A stretch of 12,679 nt of DNA from Candidatus Gottesmanbacteria bacterium RIFOXYB1_FULL_47_11 (GCA_001779455.1 MFKE01000016.1:12717-25395); one strand, 5' to 3'. Positions 5,935 to 12,233 are shown, counted from the stretch's first letter. Notes: generated by a model from the letters alone, not told the origin. Made by a program: numbers and translations.

Positions 5935-6495
5935 ATGTCACGAATAGGTAATGCAATTATTATTGTTCCGAAAGAAGCAACCGTAACGGCTATGGCGCAT
6001 ACGGTGTCGGTTTCCGGTCCCAAAGGACAGCTCTCTATGGCGGTGCCTTCGGGGGTTAGCGTCAAAAACACGGATGGCAAAATTGAAGTGACACGGACCC
6101 GTGATGACAAGAAAAACCGCGCACTGCATGGGTACGTACGGGCGCAAATTGCCAACTTTATTATCGGCGTTACCCGCGGATGGACGAAGACTCTTGAGTT
6201 ATCAGGCGTGGGGTACAGAGCAGCATTGACCGGTACTGATATTACGCTTAATGTAGGATTTTCCCATCCTGTCGTCATTTCCCCCCCGCCCGGCATTACA
6301 TTTGCTGCCGGCGAAGGGAAAATTGTTGTGAGCGGGATAGATAAACAATTAGTCGGTGAGGTGGCAGCTAAAATTCGGGAAATCAAAAAGCCCGAGCCGT
6401 ACAAGGGGAAAGGTATTAAATATCAGGGAGAACACATTCGTAAGAAAGCCGGTAAAGCAGCCAAAGCAGTAGGAGGAGCGCCGGGAGCTAAATAA
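5935..6495 (+). CDS. rplF: 50S ribosomal protein L6 (uL6)
   Basis: L6 binds near the sarcin-ricin loop and the L7/L12 stalk base, the landing site for translation GTPases. The 186-aa product (E. coli 177) shows MSRIGNAIIIVPK, VSVSGPKGQLS, ALHGYVRAQIANFIIGVTRG, LSGVGYRA, and the signature PEPYKGKGIKY at 153-163. The C-terminus after HIRKK is an Ala/Gly/Lys-rich tail of about 17 residues. The start is 6 nt after rpsH, with no visible Shine-Dalgarno. Confidence 0.97.
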   Translation: MSRIGNAIIIVPKEATVTAMAHTVSVSGPKGQLSMAVPSGVSVKNTDGKIEVTRTRDDKKNRALHGYVRAQIANFIIGVTRGWTKTLELSGVGYRAALTGTDITLNVGFSHPVVISPPPGITFAAGEGKIVVSGIDKQLVGEVAAKIREIKKPEPYKGKGIKYQGEHIRKKAGKAAKAVGGAPGAK

Positions 6496-6498
6496 TAT

Positions 6499-6828
6499 AT
6501 GAAATCAAAATTCGATTTACGTCAAAAACGAAAAGCGCGCATCCGGGCAAAAGTTACCGGGACGGCAGCCCGGCCGAGATTGAGTGTCTATAAATCTAAT
6601 ACGTCGGTGAGTGCTCAAATTATTGATGACACAAAAGGTGTCACACTGGCAAGCGTGAATGTGAAGGGTAAATCAAAAGCATCCGGGAAAGAGCTCGGTC
6701 TGGCGATTGCAAAGGTAGCTGCTCAAAGAAAAATAACAACGGTTGTTTTTGATCGAAGCGGATATAGATTTCATGGAACGGTGAAAGAGATTGCCGACGG
6801 AGCACGTGAAGGAGGACTAAAAATATGA
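6499..6828 (+). CDS. rplR: 50S ribosomal protein L18 (uL18)
   Basis: L18 carries 5S rRNA into the central protuberance together with L5. The 109-aa product (E. coli 117) shows RQKRKARIRAKVTGTAARPR and LSVYKSNTSVSAQIIDD near the N-terminus, then KVAAQRKITTVVFDRSGYRF with HGTVKEIADGAREGGLKI at the end, matching the family. It lies 3 nt after rplF. The stop TGA overlaps the rpsE start in an ATGA junction. An SD-like GGAG lies too far upstream to be optimal. Confidence 0.96.
   Translation: MKSKFDLRQKRKARIRAKVTGTAARPRLSVYKSNTSVSAQIIDDTKGVTLASVNVKGKSKASGKELGLAIAKVAAQRKITTVVFDRSGYRFHGTVKEIADGAREGGLKI
6811..6815 (+). promoter_or_regulatory. Shine-Dalgarno for rpsE
   Basis: GGAGG (within AAGGAGGA), in the last codons of rplR, is 9 nt before the rpsE ATG at 6825. 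It is one of the strongest ribosome-binding sites in the window and supports the ATGA overlap start. Confidence 0.8.
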
Positions 6829-7286
6829 GACCAGACCGGCAAAATACAAGCGGACTTGAAGAAAAAATCGTTCAGGTTAACCGGGTTTCCAAAAAGACCA
6901 AAGGGGGCAACAAAATCGGCTTCTCTGTTCTTGCGGTTGTCGGGGACAAGAAAGGACGTGTGGGTGTCGGACTCGGAGGCGCTCCGGATGTTTCATCCTC
7001 AGTAAAAAAGGCAGTTAGTTATGCATCGCGACATATGATTACTGTTGTCATGAAGGGTACAACGATCCCCTATGAAGTGCGGGTGAAACGCGGTGCCGCA
7101 CGGGTTATGCTTAAGCCGGCACCTCCGGGAACAGGAGTTATCGCAGGGGGCGCTGTCCGGGCGGTTGTGGAAGCAGCCGGCATCCGCGATATCGTGTCGA
7201 AAATTCTCGGGAGTAAAAATCAGGCATCCAATGTGTACGCGACCATGGAAGCATTGAAAACGTTGAAAATAATGAATAAACGGTAA
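6825..7286 (+). CDS. rpsE: 30S ribosomal protein S5 (uS5)
   Basis: S5 lies on the solvent side of the 30S near the mRNA entry, and with S4 affects accuracy. The 153-aa product (E. coli 167) has an N-terminal double-stranded-RNA-binding-like domain (LEEKIVQVNRVSKKTKGG, FSVLAVVGDKKGRVGVGLG) and the C-terminal domain with VMLKPAPPGTGVIAGGAVRA and VVEAAGIRDIVSKILGS. The start overlaps rplR by 4 bp. In most bacteria rpmD (L30) comes next; here rplO begins 6 bases after the stop, so L30 is missing from its usual place. Confidence 0.97.
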   Translation: MRPDRQNTSGLEEKIVQVNRVSKKTKGGNKIGFSVLAVVGDKKGRVGVGLGGAPDVSSSVKKAVSYASRHMITVVMKGTTIPYEVRVKRGAARVMLKPAPPGTGVIAGGAVRAVVEAAGIRDIVSKILGSKNQASNVYATMEALKTLKIMNKR

Positions 7287-7291
7287 CGCAT

Positions 7292-7690
7292 ATGAAAGAA
7301 CATATATTTCAGACGAAAAAAATAGTGACACCGAAGAAAAAACGGCTGGGCCGCGGGCACGGCAGCGGCAAGGTGAAAACCTCAGGCCGCGGGACCAAAG
7401 GCCAACGCGCGCGCGGGAAAATCCGCATGGGATTTGAAGGGGGACAACTGCCGCTTATTAAACGGTTGCCTCTTCTTCGGGGAAAAGACAGAAATAAAAG
7501 CAGGAAAGAAAAAGCATTTCCAATTTCCATTGAAAAGATAAATAAACTTCCGGACGGGACCACAATAACATTGGAAACTCTGAAAAAATATCATATGATA
7601 CATAACGGGATCACAAAAGTAAAAATTTTAGGCAAGGGCACAGTGAAAGAAACGCTAACGGTGAATGTTCCCCGTTCGCATCATGGATAA
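7292..7690 (+). CDS. rplO: 50S ribosomal protein L15 (uL15), short C-terminus
   Basis: L15 binds 23S rRNA and is needed late in 50S assembly. The extended basic N-terminal part is clear: KRLGRGHGSGKVKTSGRGTK followed by GQRARG and FEGGQLPLIKRLP. After ITKVKILGKGTVKETLTVNV the protein stops at 132 aa, whereas E. coli L15 has 144 and continues with a final strand-helix (typically ending in an AGG motif). About 20 C-terminal residues of the family are therefore absent, replaced by PRSHHG. The stop lies inside the secY start (ATGGATAA). The start is 5 nt after rpsE. Confidence 0.95.
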   Translation: MKEHIFQTKKIVTPKKKRLGRGHGSGKVKTSGRGTKGQRARGKIRMGFEGGQLPLIKRLPLLRGKDRNKSRKEKAFPISIEKINKLPDGTTITLETLKKYHMIHNGITKVKILGKGTVKETLTVNVPRSHHG

Positions 7691-8972
7691 TCTATTATCT
7701 CCGCTAATCAATGCTTGGAAAGCTCCGCTGCTCAGACGGAAGATTCTTCTGACAGCTGCAATATTCATCGCTTTCCGGTTATTTGCCCACATCCCGATTC
7801 CCGCCGTAGATACCGGTAAACTCGCGGCACTATTTTCCCAAAATCAATTTTTAGGACTTCTGGATATTTTTTCAGGCGGCACACTGGTAAATTTTTCCGT
7901 TATGGCATTGGGATTGAACCCGTATATCAATGCATCCATTATTCTTCAGCTGTTAACGATCGTTTTTCCGAAACTCGAAGAACTTCAGAAAGAAGGCGAA
8001 TACGGCAGGGAAAAAATAAATCAATATACGCGTTTTATCACCGTGCCGCTTGCTGTGGTTCAGTCTATCGGCATGATTGCACTTCTCCGGAATCAAAATA
8101 TCATATCAACCCTCAATCCGCTTGCGATTCTGAGTATGGTCCTGACCATGACAGCAGGCACCCTGCTTGCTATGTGGTTTGGTGAACTTATTACCGAATA
8201 CGGTATAGGAAACGGTATATCACTTCTTATTTTCGCAGGAATAGTCGGTCGTTTGCCGGTGTCATTCGGGCAGGCGGCAACCACCGTAACCGCCGAAGGG
8301 GTCACGAATATGATCGTGTTTGCGGTACTTGCGTTTTTTGTGATAGCCGCGACGGTATTTGTCAATGAAGCCGTGCGTCGTATCACGGTCCACTATGCGC
8401 GGCGTATCCGGGGGAATAAAGTATACGGAGGAAATACGTCATATTTGCCGCTCCGGGTAAATCAGGCAGGAGTCATCCCTATCATTTTCGCCGTGTCACT
8501 CGTCCTTCTCCCGTCTCTTGTCGGAGGGTTTCTCCAGCAGCTCCCGAATCCGGTGCTTGCCAATCTCGGTCGTTTTTTGGCAAACGCATTCAATCCGAAC
8601 GCGCTGTCATATAACGTTATTTATTTCCTGCTCGTTCTCGGATTTACGTACTTTTATACGGCAATTACCTTTAACCCTAAAAAAATTGCAGAGGAAATTC
8701 AAAAATACGGAGGATTTATTCCCGGTATTCGTCCCGGCGCTGCAACGGCAAGCTATCTGAACTATATTTTAACCCGTATTACTCTGGCAGGCGCGCTATT
8801 TTTGGGAACCATCGCCATTATGCCGTCAATCGCACGGCAAATTACCGGTATTTCAACCCTTCTGGTCGGCGGGACAGGAGTCCTCATCGTCGTGTCGGTG
8901 GTATTGGAGACGGTAAAATCTCTCGAGGCACAACTTGTCATGCGTAACTATGAAGGATTTTTGAAGGAGTAG
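7683..8972 (+). CDS. secY: Protein translocase subunit SecY
   Basis: SecY is the channel of the Sec translocon and works with SecE/SecG, SecA and ribosomes. The 429-aa product (E. coli 443) has the expected ten membrane segments, for example near 20-42, 118-136, 147-168, 210-229, 264-284 and 310-330. The plug and TM2 region LLDIFSGG...FSVMALGLNPYINASI is at 59-86. The cytoplasmic loop GFIPGIRPG (344-352) keeps the essential Arg350, equivalent to E. coli Arg357. The ATG at 7683 overlaps rplO by 8 bp; an upstream in-frame extension to 7665 would add six unmatched residues. No Shine-Dalgarno precedes it, so translation is probably coupled to rplO. The stop is TAG. Confidence 0.96.
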   Translation: MDNLLSPLINAWKAPLLRRKILLTAAIFIAFRLFAHIPIPAVDTGKLAALFSQNQFLGLLDIFSGGTLVNFSVMALGLNPYINASIILQLLTIVFPKLEELQKEGEYGREKINQYTRFITVPLAVVQSIGMIALLRNQNIISTLNPLAILSMVLTMTAGTLLAMWFGELITEYGIGNGISLLIFAGIVGRLPVSFGQAATTVTAEGVTNMIVFAVLAFFVIAATVFVNEAVRRITVHYARRIRGNKVYGGNTSYLPLRVNQAGVIPIIFAVSLVLLPSLVGGFLQQLPNPVLANLGRFLANAFNPNALSYNVIYFLLVLGFTYFYTAITFNPKKIAEEIQKYGGFIPGIRPGAATASYLNYILTRITLAGALFLGTIAIMPSIARQITGISTLLVGGTGVLIVVSVVLETVKSLEAQLVMRNYEGFLKE

Positions 8973-8976
8973 GAGG
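8972..8976 (+). promoter_or_regulatory. Shine-Dalgarno for adk
   Basis: GGAGG begins at the last base of the secY stop (TAG) and lies 8 nt before the adk ATG. A second GGAG lies just upstream (8966-8969). This is the strongest ribosome-binding site here and suggests independent initiation of adk. Confidence 0.82.
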
Positions 8977-8984
8977 ATTTATTT

Positions 8985-9569
8985 ATGCATATCGTATTTT
9001 ACGGACCGGAAGGATCGGGGAAGGGTACGCAGGCAAAGCTACTCGCGGATGCATTACATTTACCGATACTCACATCGGGAGACCTCGTGCGCGACGCAGC
9101 GGCAAATGATAAAGGGATTATCGGAGAGGTCTGTCGTCAGGCGCTTATTGAGGGCAAATATGTGGCAGACAGCGAAATGTTTGTACTGTGGAAGTGGAGA
9201 CTTAAAGAAGAGGATGCCCGCGGCGGATGGATTATGGACGGGTTTCCCCGAAATGTCGAACAGGCAAAGTTTTTGGATGACAAAATTGATAAATACGGGT
9301 ATAAAGTGGAGAAAGTGATTTATCTCAATCTGAGTGAAACAGAATCCATTGCAAGGCTTGCCAAACGGGCGCGGCCGCTTCACTCCGGAAGCATAGAAAC
9401 AGGCGATACGCCGGAACGCATCAAAACACGGCTTGCGATGTACAAAGAAGGGGAAAAGGATGTCCTGGATTATTATCGCGCAAGCGGAGTGCTTGTTGAA
9501 GTTAACGCAGATCAGTCGATTGAAGACGTACACGCGGCCATCATGCACAACATCCAAAAAAATGGATAA
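8985..9569 (+). CDS. adk: Adenylate kinase, short-LID type
   Basis: This cytoplasmic enzyme catalyses ATP + AMP = 2 ADP. The 194-aa product shows the P-loop GPEGSGKGTQ (7-16), TSGDLVRD with Arg36 for AMP binding, DGFPRN (85-90), and the LID region RLAKRARPLHSGSIETGDTP (124-143). The LID lacks the long insertion and zinc cysteines of the larger form, so this is the short variant (E. coli 214 aa, long LID). The gene follows secY as in many spc operons, after a 12-nt gap with a strong GGAGG. Its stop lies in the start of cmk. Confidence 0.95.
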   Translation: MHIVFYGPEGSGKGTQAKLLADALHLPILTSGDLVRDAAANDKGIIGEVCRQALIEGKYVADSEMFVLWKWRLKEEDARGGWIMDGFPRNVEQAKFLDDKIDKYGYKVEKVIYLNLSETESIARLAKRARPLHSGSIETGDTPERIKTRLAMYKEGEKDVLDYYRASGVLVEVNADQSIEDVHAAIMHNIQKNG

Positions 9570-10251
9570 CCCGTTACAGATTGCCATTGACGGACCGGTT
9601 AGTTCGGGGAAAAGTGACATCTCCGGCCGTTTAGCAAAAGAATTAGGTCTTACCTATCTATACACCGGTGCCATGTACCGGGCGCTTGCCTGGATTTGTG
9701 TACAGGAAGGCGTATCGTTTAAGGATGCTCCCAATGTTTACCCATTGCTGGCGAAGTATTCAATTGATTTGCGGCCTCCTGCCAAAGACGGATCCCACGG
9801 GTTTGCCGTATGGGTCGGGAACACAGACGTTACGGATAAATTATTTACCCCCGCTATGAGCCAGGGCTCATCGGATGTCAGTACAATTCCGCAGGTGCGC
9901 AAATTCATGGTTGCACGGCAACAAGAGTTGGCCAGAGGAAAAAGTGTCGTTATGGAAGGACGCGATATCGGGCTTCGGGTACTACCGCAAGCTCAGTTAA
10001 AAATATATTTAACCGCCAGCTTAGAAGAACGTGCGAGGAGAAGGTGGAATCAATACAAGACAAAAGATCCGACTAAAACCCTGGCGCAGGAAATCGATGA
10101 GACGAAAATACGTGATACGCAGGATACAAGCCGTGCTGCTGACCCGTTACAAAAACTTCCTGACGCATGGGAATTGGATACAACCGATATGACACAGGAA
10201 CAGGTTGTGGATGCGATAATACAGGAGCTTAAACGGCGGAACCTTTTATGA
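9562..10251 (+). CDS. cmk: (d)CMP kinase (cytidylate kinase)
   Basis: Cmk phosphorylates CMP and dCMP using ATP and feeds CTP and dCTP synthesis in the cytoplasm. The 229-aa product (E. coli 227) has the P-loop IDGPVSSGKS (9-18), YTGAMYRALAW (34-44), SQGSSDVSTIPQVRKFMV, EGRDIG (132-137), and the substrate-site segment RDTQDTSRAADPL (184-196), followed by LDTTDMTQEQVV. The frame is open upstream to 9433, but the ATG at 9562 gives the family N-terminus; it overlaps adk by 8 bp (ATGGATAA) and lacks a Shine-Dalgarno. The stop overlaps map by 4 bp (ATGA). A cmk gene between adk and map is not the usual layout; it more often lies beside rpsA or der. Confidence 0.95.
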   Translation: MDNPLQIAIDGPVSSGKSDISGRLAKELGLTYLYTGAMYRALAWICVQEGVSFKDAPNVYPLLAKYSIDLRPPAKDGSHGFAVWVGNTDVTDKLFTPAMSQGSSDVSTIPQVRKFMVARQQELARGKSVVMEGRDIGLRVLPQAQLKIYLTASLEERARRRWNQYKTKDPTKTLAQEIDETKIRDTQDTSRAADPLQKLPDAWELDTTDMTQEQVVDAIIQELKRRNLL

Positions 10252-11006
10252 TTGATATCAAAACTCGTGAAGAAATTGCCATCATGCGTGAAGGGGGAAA
10301 GAAACTTGGCAGCATTCTTGAAACCCTGCTTGAATATTCCGCGCCGGGTGTAGTTTTGACGGATATAGAAAAACGCGCTAATGAGCTGATAGAAAAAGTC
10401 GGAGCCGTTGCGTCATTTGCAACAGTCCCCGGATACAGGTGGGCAACGTGTCTTTGTGTAAACGAGGTTGTTGTTCATGGAATCCCGACGCAGTATGTAT
10501 TGAAAGACGAAGATATTCTAACCATAGACATAGGACTTTTATATAAAGGGTTTCATACGGATACGGCAGGAACGAAGATTATAGGGGCATCAAAAAAGAA
10601 CGAAGAGTTCCTGACTACCGGGAGAGAGGCACTGGAAAAAGCGATTGGGCAGGCGAGAATCGGCAACAGAATCGGAGATATATCAAAAGTCGTTCAGGAA
10701 ACGATTGAGAGTGCGGGGTATAGTGTAGTCAAATCCCTGGTGGGTCACGGAGTTGGGCGTCAGCTTCATGAGGAGCCTCAGGTGCCGAATTATCTGCGCG
10801 GATCGGTCGCAAACACTTTGCCACTACAGGAAGGGATGACTATCGCTATCGAACCGATTTATGCAATGGGACGCGGAGAAATCGTGTATGAGAATGATGA
10901 CGGATGGACCCTTGCCACCCGTGACCGGTCACCGGCTTCAGTTTTTGAGCATTCGATCGCAATAACCGGGGACGGCCCGATAATATTGACCAAACCGGAT
11001 AATTAG
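10248..11006 (+). CDS. map: Methionine aminopeptidase, type I
   Basis: MetAP removes the initiator Met from nascent chains after deformylation, binding near the exit tunnel. The 252-aa product (E. coli 264) has the five metal ligands of the pita-bread fold: Asp94 (LTIDIG), Asp105 (HTDTAGT), His167 (GHGVG), Glu202 (IEP), Glu234 (FEHSIAIT). His77 (VVHGIP) and His174 (LHEEP) match the substrate-site histidines. No N-terminal zinc-finger or linker extension is present, so this is type Ia. The start overlaps cmk (ATGA). The last codons contain the -35 box of the infA promoter. Confidence 0.96.
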   Translation: MIDIKTREEIAIMREGGKKLGSILETLLEYSAPGVVLTDIEKRANELIEKVGAVASFATVPGYRWATCLCVNEVVVHGIPTQYVLKDEDILTIDIGLLYKGFHTDTAGTKIIGASKKNEEFLTTGREALEKAIGQARIGNRIGDISKVVQETIESAGYSVVKSLVGHGVGRQLHEEPQVPNYLRGSVANTLPLQEGMTIAIEPIYAMGRGEIVYENDDGWTLATRDRSPASVFEHSIAITGDGPIILTKPDN

Positions 11007-11014
11007 GGTACAAT
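10986..11014 (+). promoter_or_regulatory. Sigma70-type promoter for infA-rpmJ-rpsM-rpsK-rpsD
   Basis: TTGACC (10986-10991) and TACAAT (11009-11014) are separated by exactly 17 bp, each one base from the TTGACA/TATAAT consensus. The -35 box lies in the last codons of map and the -10 box just after its stop. A start near 11020-11022 would give a leader of about 55 nt. This is the only long gap in the window, which supports a real promoter. It was found by inspection only. Confidence 0.68.
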
Positions 11015-11031
11015 ACCATGTATAGACAGGA

Positions 11032-11072
11032 ACCTCGATTCAAAGAGGGATTTTTCTTGTTGTTTTTGAGGT
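11032..11072 (+). promoter_or_regulatory. Possible infA leader switch (alternative stem structures)
   Basis: ACCTC at 11032-11036 has two partners. CCTC (11033-11036) pairs with GAGG (11045-11048) to make a short hairpin followed by a T-rich tract (ATTTTTCTTGTTGTTTTT), terminator-like but with only 4 bp of strong stem. Alternatively ACCTCGA (11032-11038) pairs with TTGAGGT (11066-11072), seven pairs including one G-U, which hides the infA Shine-Dalgarno. The pairings are visible; attenuation or translational control is inference. Confidence 0.35.
11068..11071 (+). promoter_or_regulatory. Shine-Dalgarno for infA
   Basis: GAGG lies only 4 nt from the infA ATG at 11076, a short but usable spacing. 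It can pair with the upstream ACCTC. Confidence 0.6.
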
Positions 11073-11075
11073 ACT

Positions 11076-11294
11076 ATGGCGCATCAAGGCAATATTGAAA
11101 TAGAGGGCGAGGTAGCTGAATGTCTGCCCAATACTCTATTTCGTGTCAAGTTGCCCAATGGTCATATAATTCTTTGTCATTTGTCCGGCAAGATGCGGCT
11201 CAATTTTATCCGCATTATGCCCGGAGACAGAGTGAAAGTGGAAGTGACGCCGTACGATTCGACAAAAGGAAGAATTACATATAGGGTTAAATAA
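11076..11294 (+). CDS. infA: Translation initiation factor IF-1
   Basis: IF-1 occupies the 30S A site during initiation and aids IF-2 and IF-3. The 72-aa product equals the E. coli length and matches throughout: NIEIEGEVAECLPNTLFRVK, NGHIILCHLSGKMRLNFIRI, and PGDRVKVEVTPYDSTKGRIT, forming the single S1/OB-fold domain. It is the first gene after the 69-nt gap that holds a promoter, so it probably heads the alpha-type unit. The stop is followed at once by a GC-rich hairpin before rpmJ. Confidence 0.97.
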   Translation: MAHQGNIEIEGEVAECLPNTLFRVKLPNGHIILCHLSGKMRLNFIRIMPGDRVKVEVTPYDSTKGRITYRVK

Positions 11295-11309
11295 TCCCGC
11301 AAAGCGGGA
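11295..11309 (+). promoter_or_regulatory. GC-rich hairpin in the infA-rpmJ gap
   Basis: TCCCGC (11295-11300), loop AAA, GCGGGA (11304-11309) form a perfect 6-bp stem starting at the base after the infA stop and ending 6 nt before the rpmJ ATG. No T tract follows, so it is not an intrinsic terminator. The stem contains the only purine-rich bases (GGGA) that could serve as the rpmJ Shine-Dalgarno. A role in making rpmJ depend on infA translation is inference. Confidence 0.55.
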
Positions 11310-11315
11310 CAAGCT

Positions 11316-11429
11316 ATGAAAGTTCGAGCGAGTGTCAAAATCATGTGTGATAAGTGCAAAATAGTCCGCCGTCATGGCAGGGTCTATATTATTTGCGAAA
11401 ATCCTAAACATAAACAGAGGCAAGGATAA
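11316..11429 (+). CDS. rpmJ: 50S ribosomal protein L36 (bL36), zinc-binding
   Basis: L36 is the smallest bacterial ribosomal protein and stabilises 23S rRNA near the stalk base. The 37-residue frame reads MKVRASVKIMCDKCKIVRRH and then GRVYIICENPKHKQRQG, the whole-length family pattern. Cys11, Cys14, Cys27 and His32 give the zinc site. The basic C-terminal KHKQRQG is typical. Placement between infA and rpsM is canonical. The gene starts 21 nt after infA, behind a hairpin, and rpsM follows after 2 nt. Confidence 0.96.
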   Translation: MKVRASVKIMCDKCKIVRRHGRVYIICENPKHKQRQG

Positions 11430-11431
11430 CT

Positions 11432-11854
11432 ATGGCTCGTATAGCAGGTGTTGATCTACCAAACGAAAAAAGACTTGATATTGCATTGACCTATCTTTAC
11501 GGAGTAGGCCGCAGTAACGTGGTGAGAATTCTTGAAGAAGCACAGATGGACGGGGCCAAACGGGTTAAGACGCTGACGGACGAAGACGTTAACCGCATTG
11601 CTAAAGTACTTGAGAAGGGCTACATGGTTGAAGGAGATTTGCGGAAATCAGTTTCCGACAATATCAAAAGATTGATAGAAATCCGGTCATATCGCGGTAT
11701 CCGCCATGCCAAGAAACTTCCGGTGCGCGGACAACGGACTCGTTCAAACGCGCGTACAAAGCGGGGGAAGAGGCTTACGGTCGGTGCACTTAAGAAAGAT
11801 GATCGTATAAAGACAGAGTCTACTGCTGCGCCGGCCGCGGAGGCGAAAAAGTAA
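11432..11854 (+). CDS. rpsM: 30S ribosomal protein S13 (uS13)
   Basis: S13 in the 30S head touches P-site tRNA and forms a bridge with L5. The 140-aa product (E. coli 118) shows MARIAGVDLPNEKRLDIALT, LYGVGRSNVVRILEEA, LRKSVSDNIKRLIEI and the C-terminal signature YRGIRHAKKLPVRGQRTRSN followed by ARTKRGK. The helix-two-turn-helix and basic tail are intact. After residue 117 there is an extra tail of about 20 residues ending in an Ala/Pro/Glu run (STAAPAAEAKK). AAGGA (11422-11426), 5 nt before the ATG, supports the start. Confidence 0.97.
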   Translation: MARIAGVDLPNEKRLDIALTYLYGVGRSNVVRILEEAQMDGAKRVKTLTDEDVNRIAKVLEKGYMVEGDLRKSVSDNIKRLIEIRSYRGIRHAKKLPVRGQRTRSNARTKRGKRLTVGALKKDDRIKTESTAAPAAEAKK

Positions 11855-11855
11855 T

Positions 11856-12227
11856 ATGGCTACTAAAAAAACAACTCGGATTGTCGAAAAAGGCAAGGTA
11901 TTTATTACCGCGACATTCAACAATACGATAGTAACGATTACCGACGAATCAGGGAATACTCTTTGTTGGGGTTCATCCGGCATGGCTGGTTTTAAAGGGG
12001 CACGCAAGTCTACCCCCTACGCTGCAACGACTGCAGTTGAGGCAGTTGCACGTAAGGCTCAGGACCAAGGCCTTCGTGAGGTAGAAGTCTACATTAAAGG
12101 GCCGGGGGCAGGCCGTGATGCTGCGCTTCGCGGTTTGAAAGCTGTCGGGTTGGGGATTTCGCTTATTGCTGATGTGACTCCTATGCCACACAATGGCGTT
12201 CGGGCAAAAAAGAAACGAAGAGTATAA
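11856..12227 (+). CDS. rpsK: 30S ribosomal protein S11 (uS11)
   Basis: S11 sits on the 30S platform near the E-site codon and the Shine-Dalgarno helix. The 123-aa product (E. coli 129) contains FITATFNNTIVTITDESGN, SSGMAGFKGARKSTPYAA (40-57), KGPGAGRDAALRGLK (81-95) and DVTPMPHNGVRAKKKRRV. The usual C-terminal HNGCRPPKRRRV is changed to HNGVRAKKKRRV. It starts one base after rpsM (taa-t-ATG); a GGAGG in the rpsM end is about 12 nt upstream, slightly far for a strong site. Confidence 0.97.
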   Translation: MATKKTTRIVEKGKVFITATFNNTIVTITDESGNTLCWGSSGMAGFKGARKSTPYAATTAVEAVARKAQDQGLREVEVYIKGPGAGRDAALRGLKAVGLGISLIADVTPMPHNGVRAKKKRRV

Positions 12228-12233
12228 AAATAT

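Noticed and set aside
5484..6404. Long 306-codon open frame on the minus strand across rpsH and rplF
   Set aside because: It is fully antisense to two well-conserved ribosomal genes and its product resembles no family I recognise. Long antisense frames are common opposite biased codon use.
6626..6642. Inverted repeat TGACAC-AAAAG-GTGTCA
   Set aside because: It lies mid-gene in rplR; a short stem with no nearby start or T tract, probably coincidental.
9433..9561. Upstream extension of cmk by 43 codons
   Set aside because: It lies inside adk, has no family match and is unneeded; the ATG at 9562 gives the normal CMP kinase N-terminus.
9856..9871. Inverted repeat ATGAGC-CAGG-GCTCAT
   Set aside because: It lies inside the conserved Met-Ser-Gln-Gly-Ser-Ser codons of cmk, with no gene boundary nearby, so chance is the simplest explanation.
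11033..11067. Strong intrinsic terminator ending the upstream operon
   Set aside because: The stem has only four strong pairs and a broken T tract, and it lies downstream of the new promoter. It is kept only as a possible leader switch.
11018..11098. 26-codon leader frame before infA (starts MYRQEPRF)
   Set aside because: Its ATG lies at or upstream of the predicted transcription start, has no Shine-Dalgarno, and the frame runs into infA out of frame.
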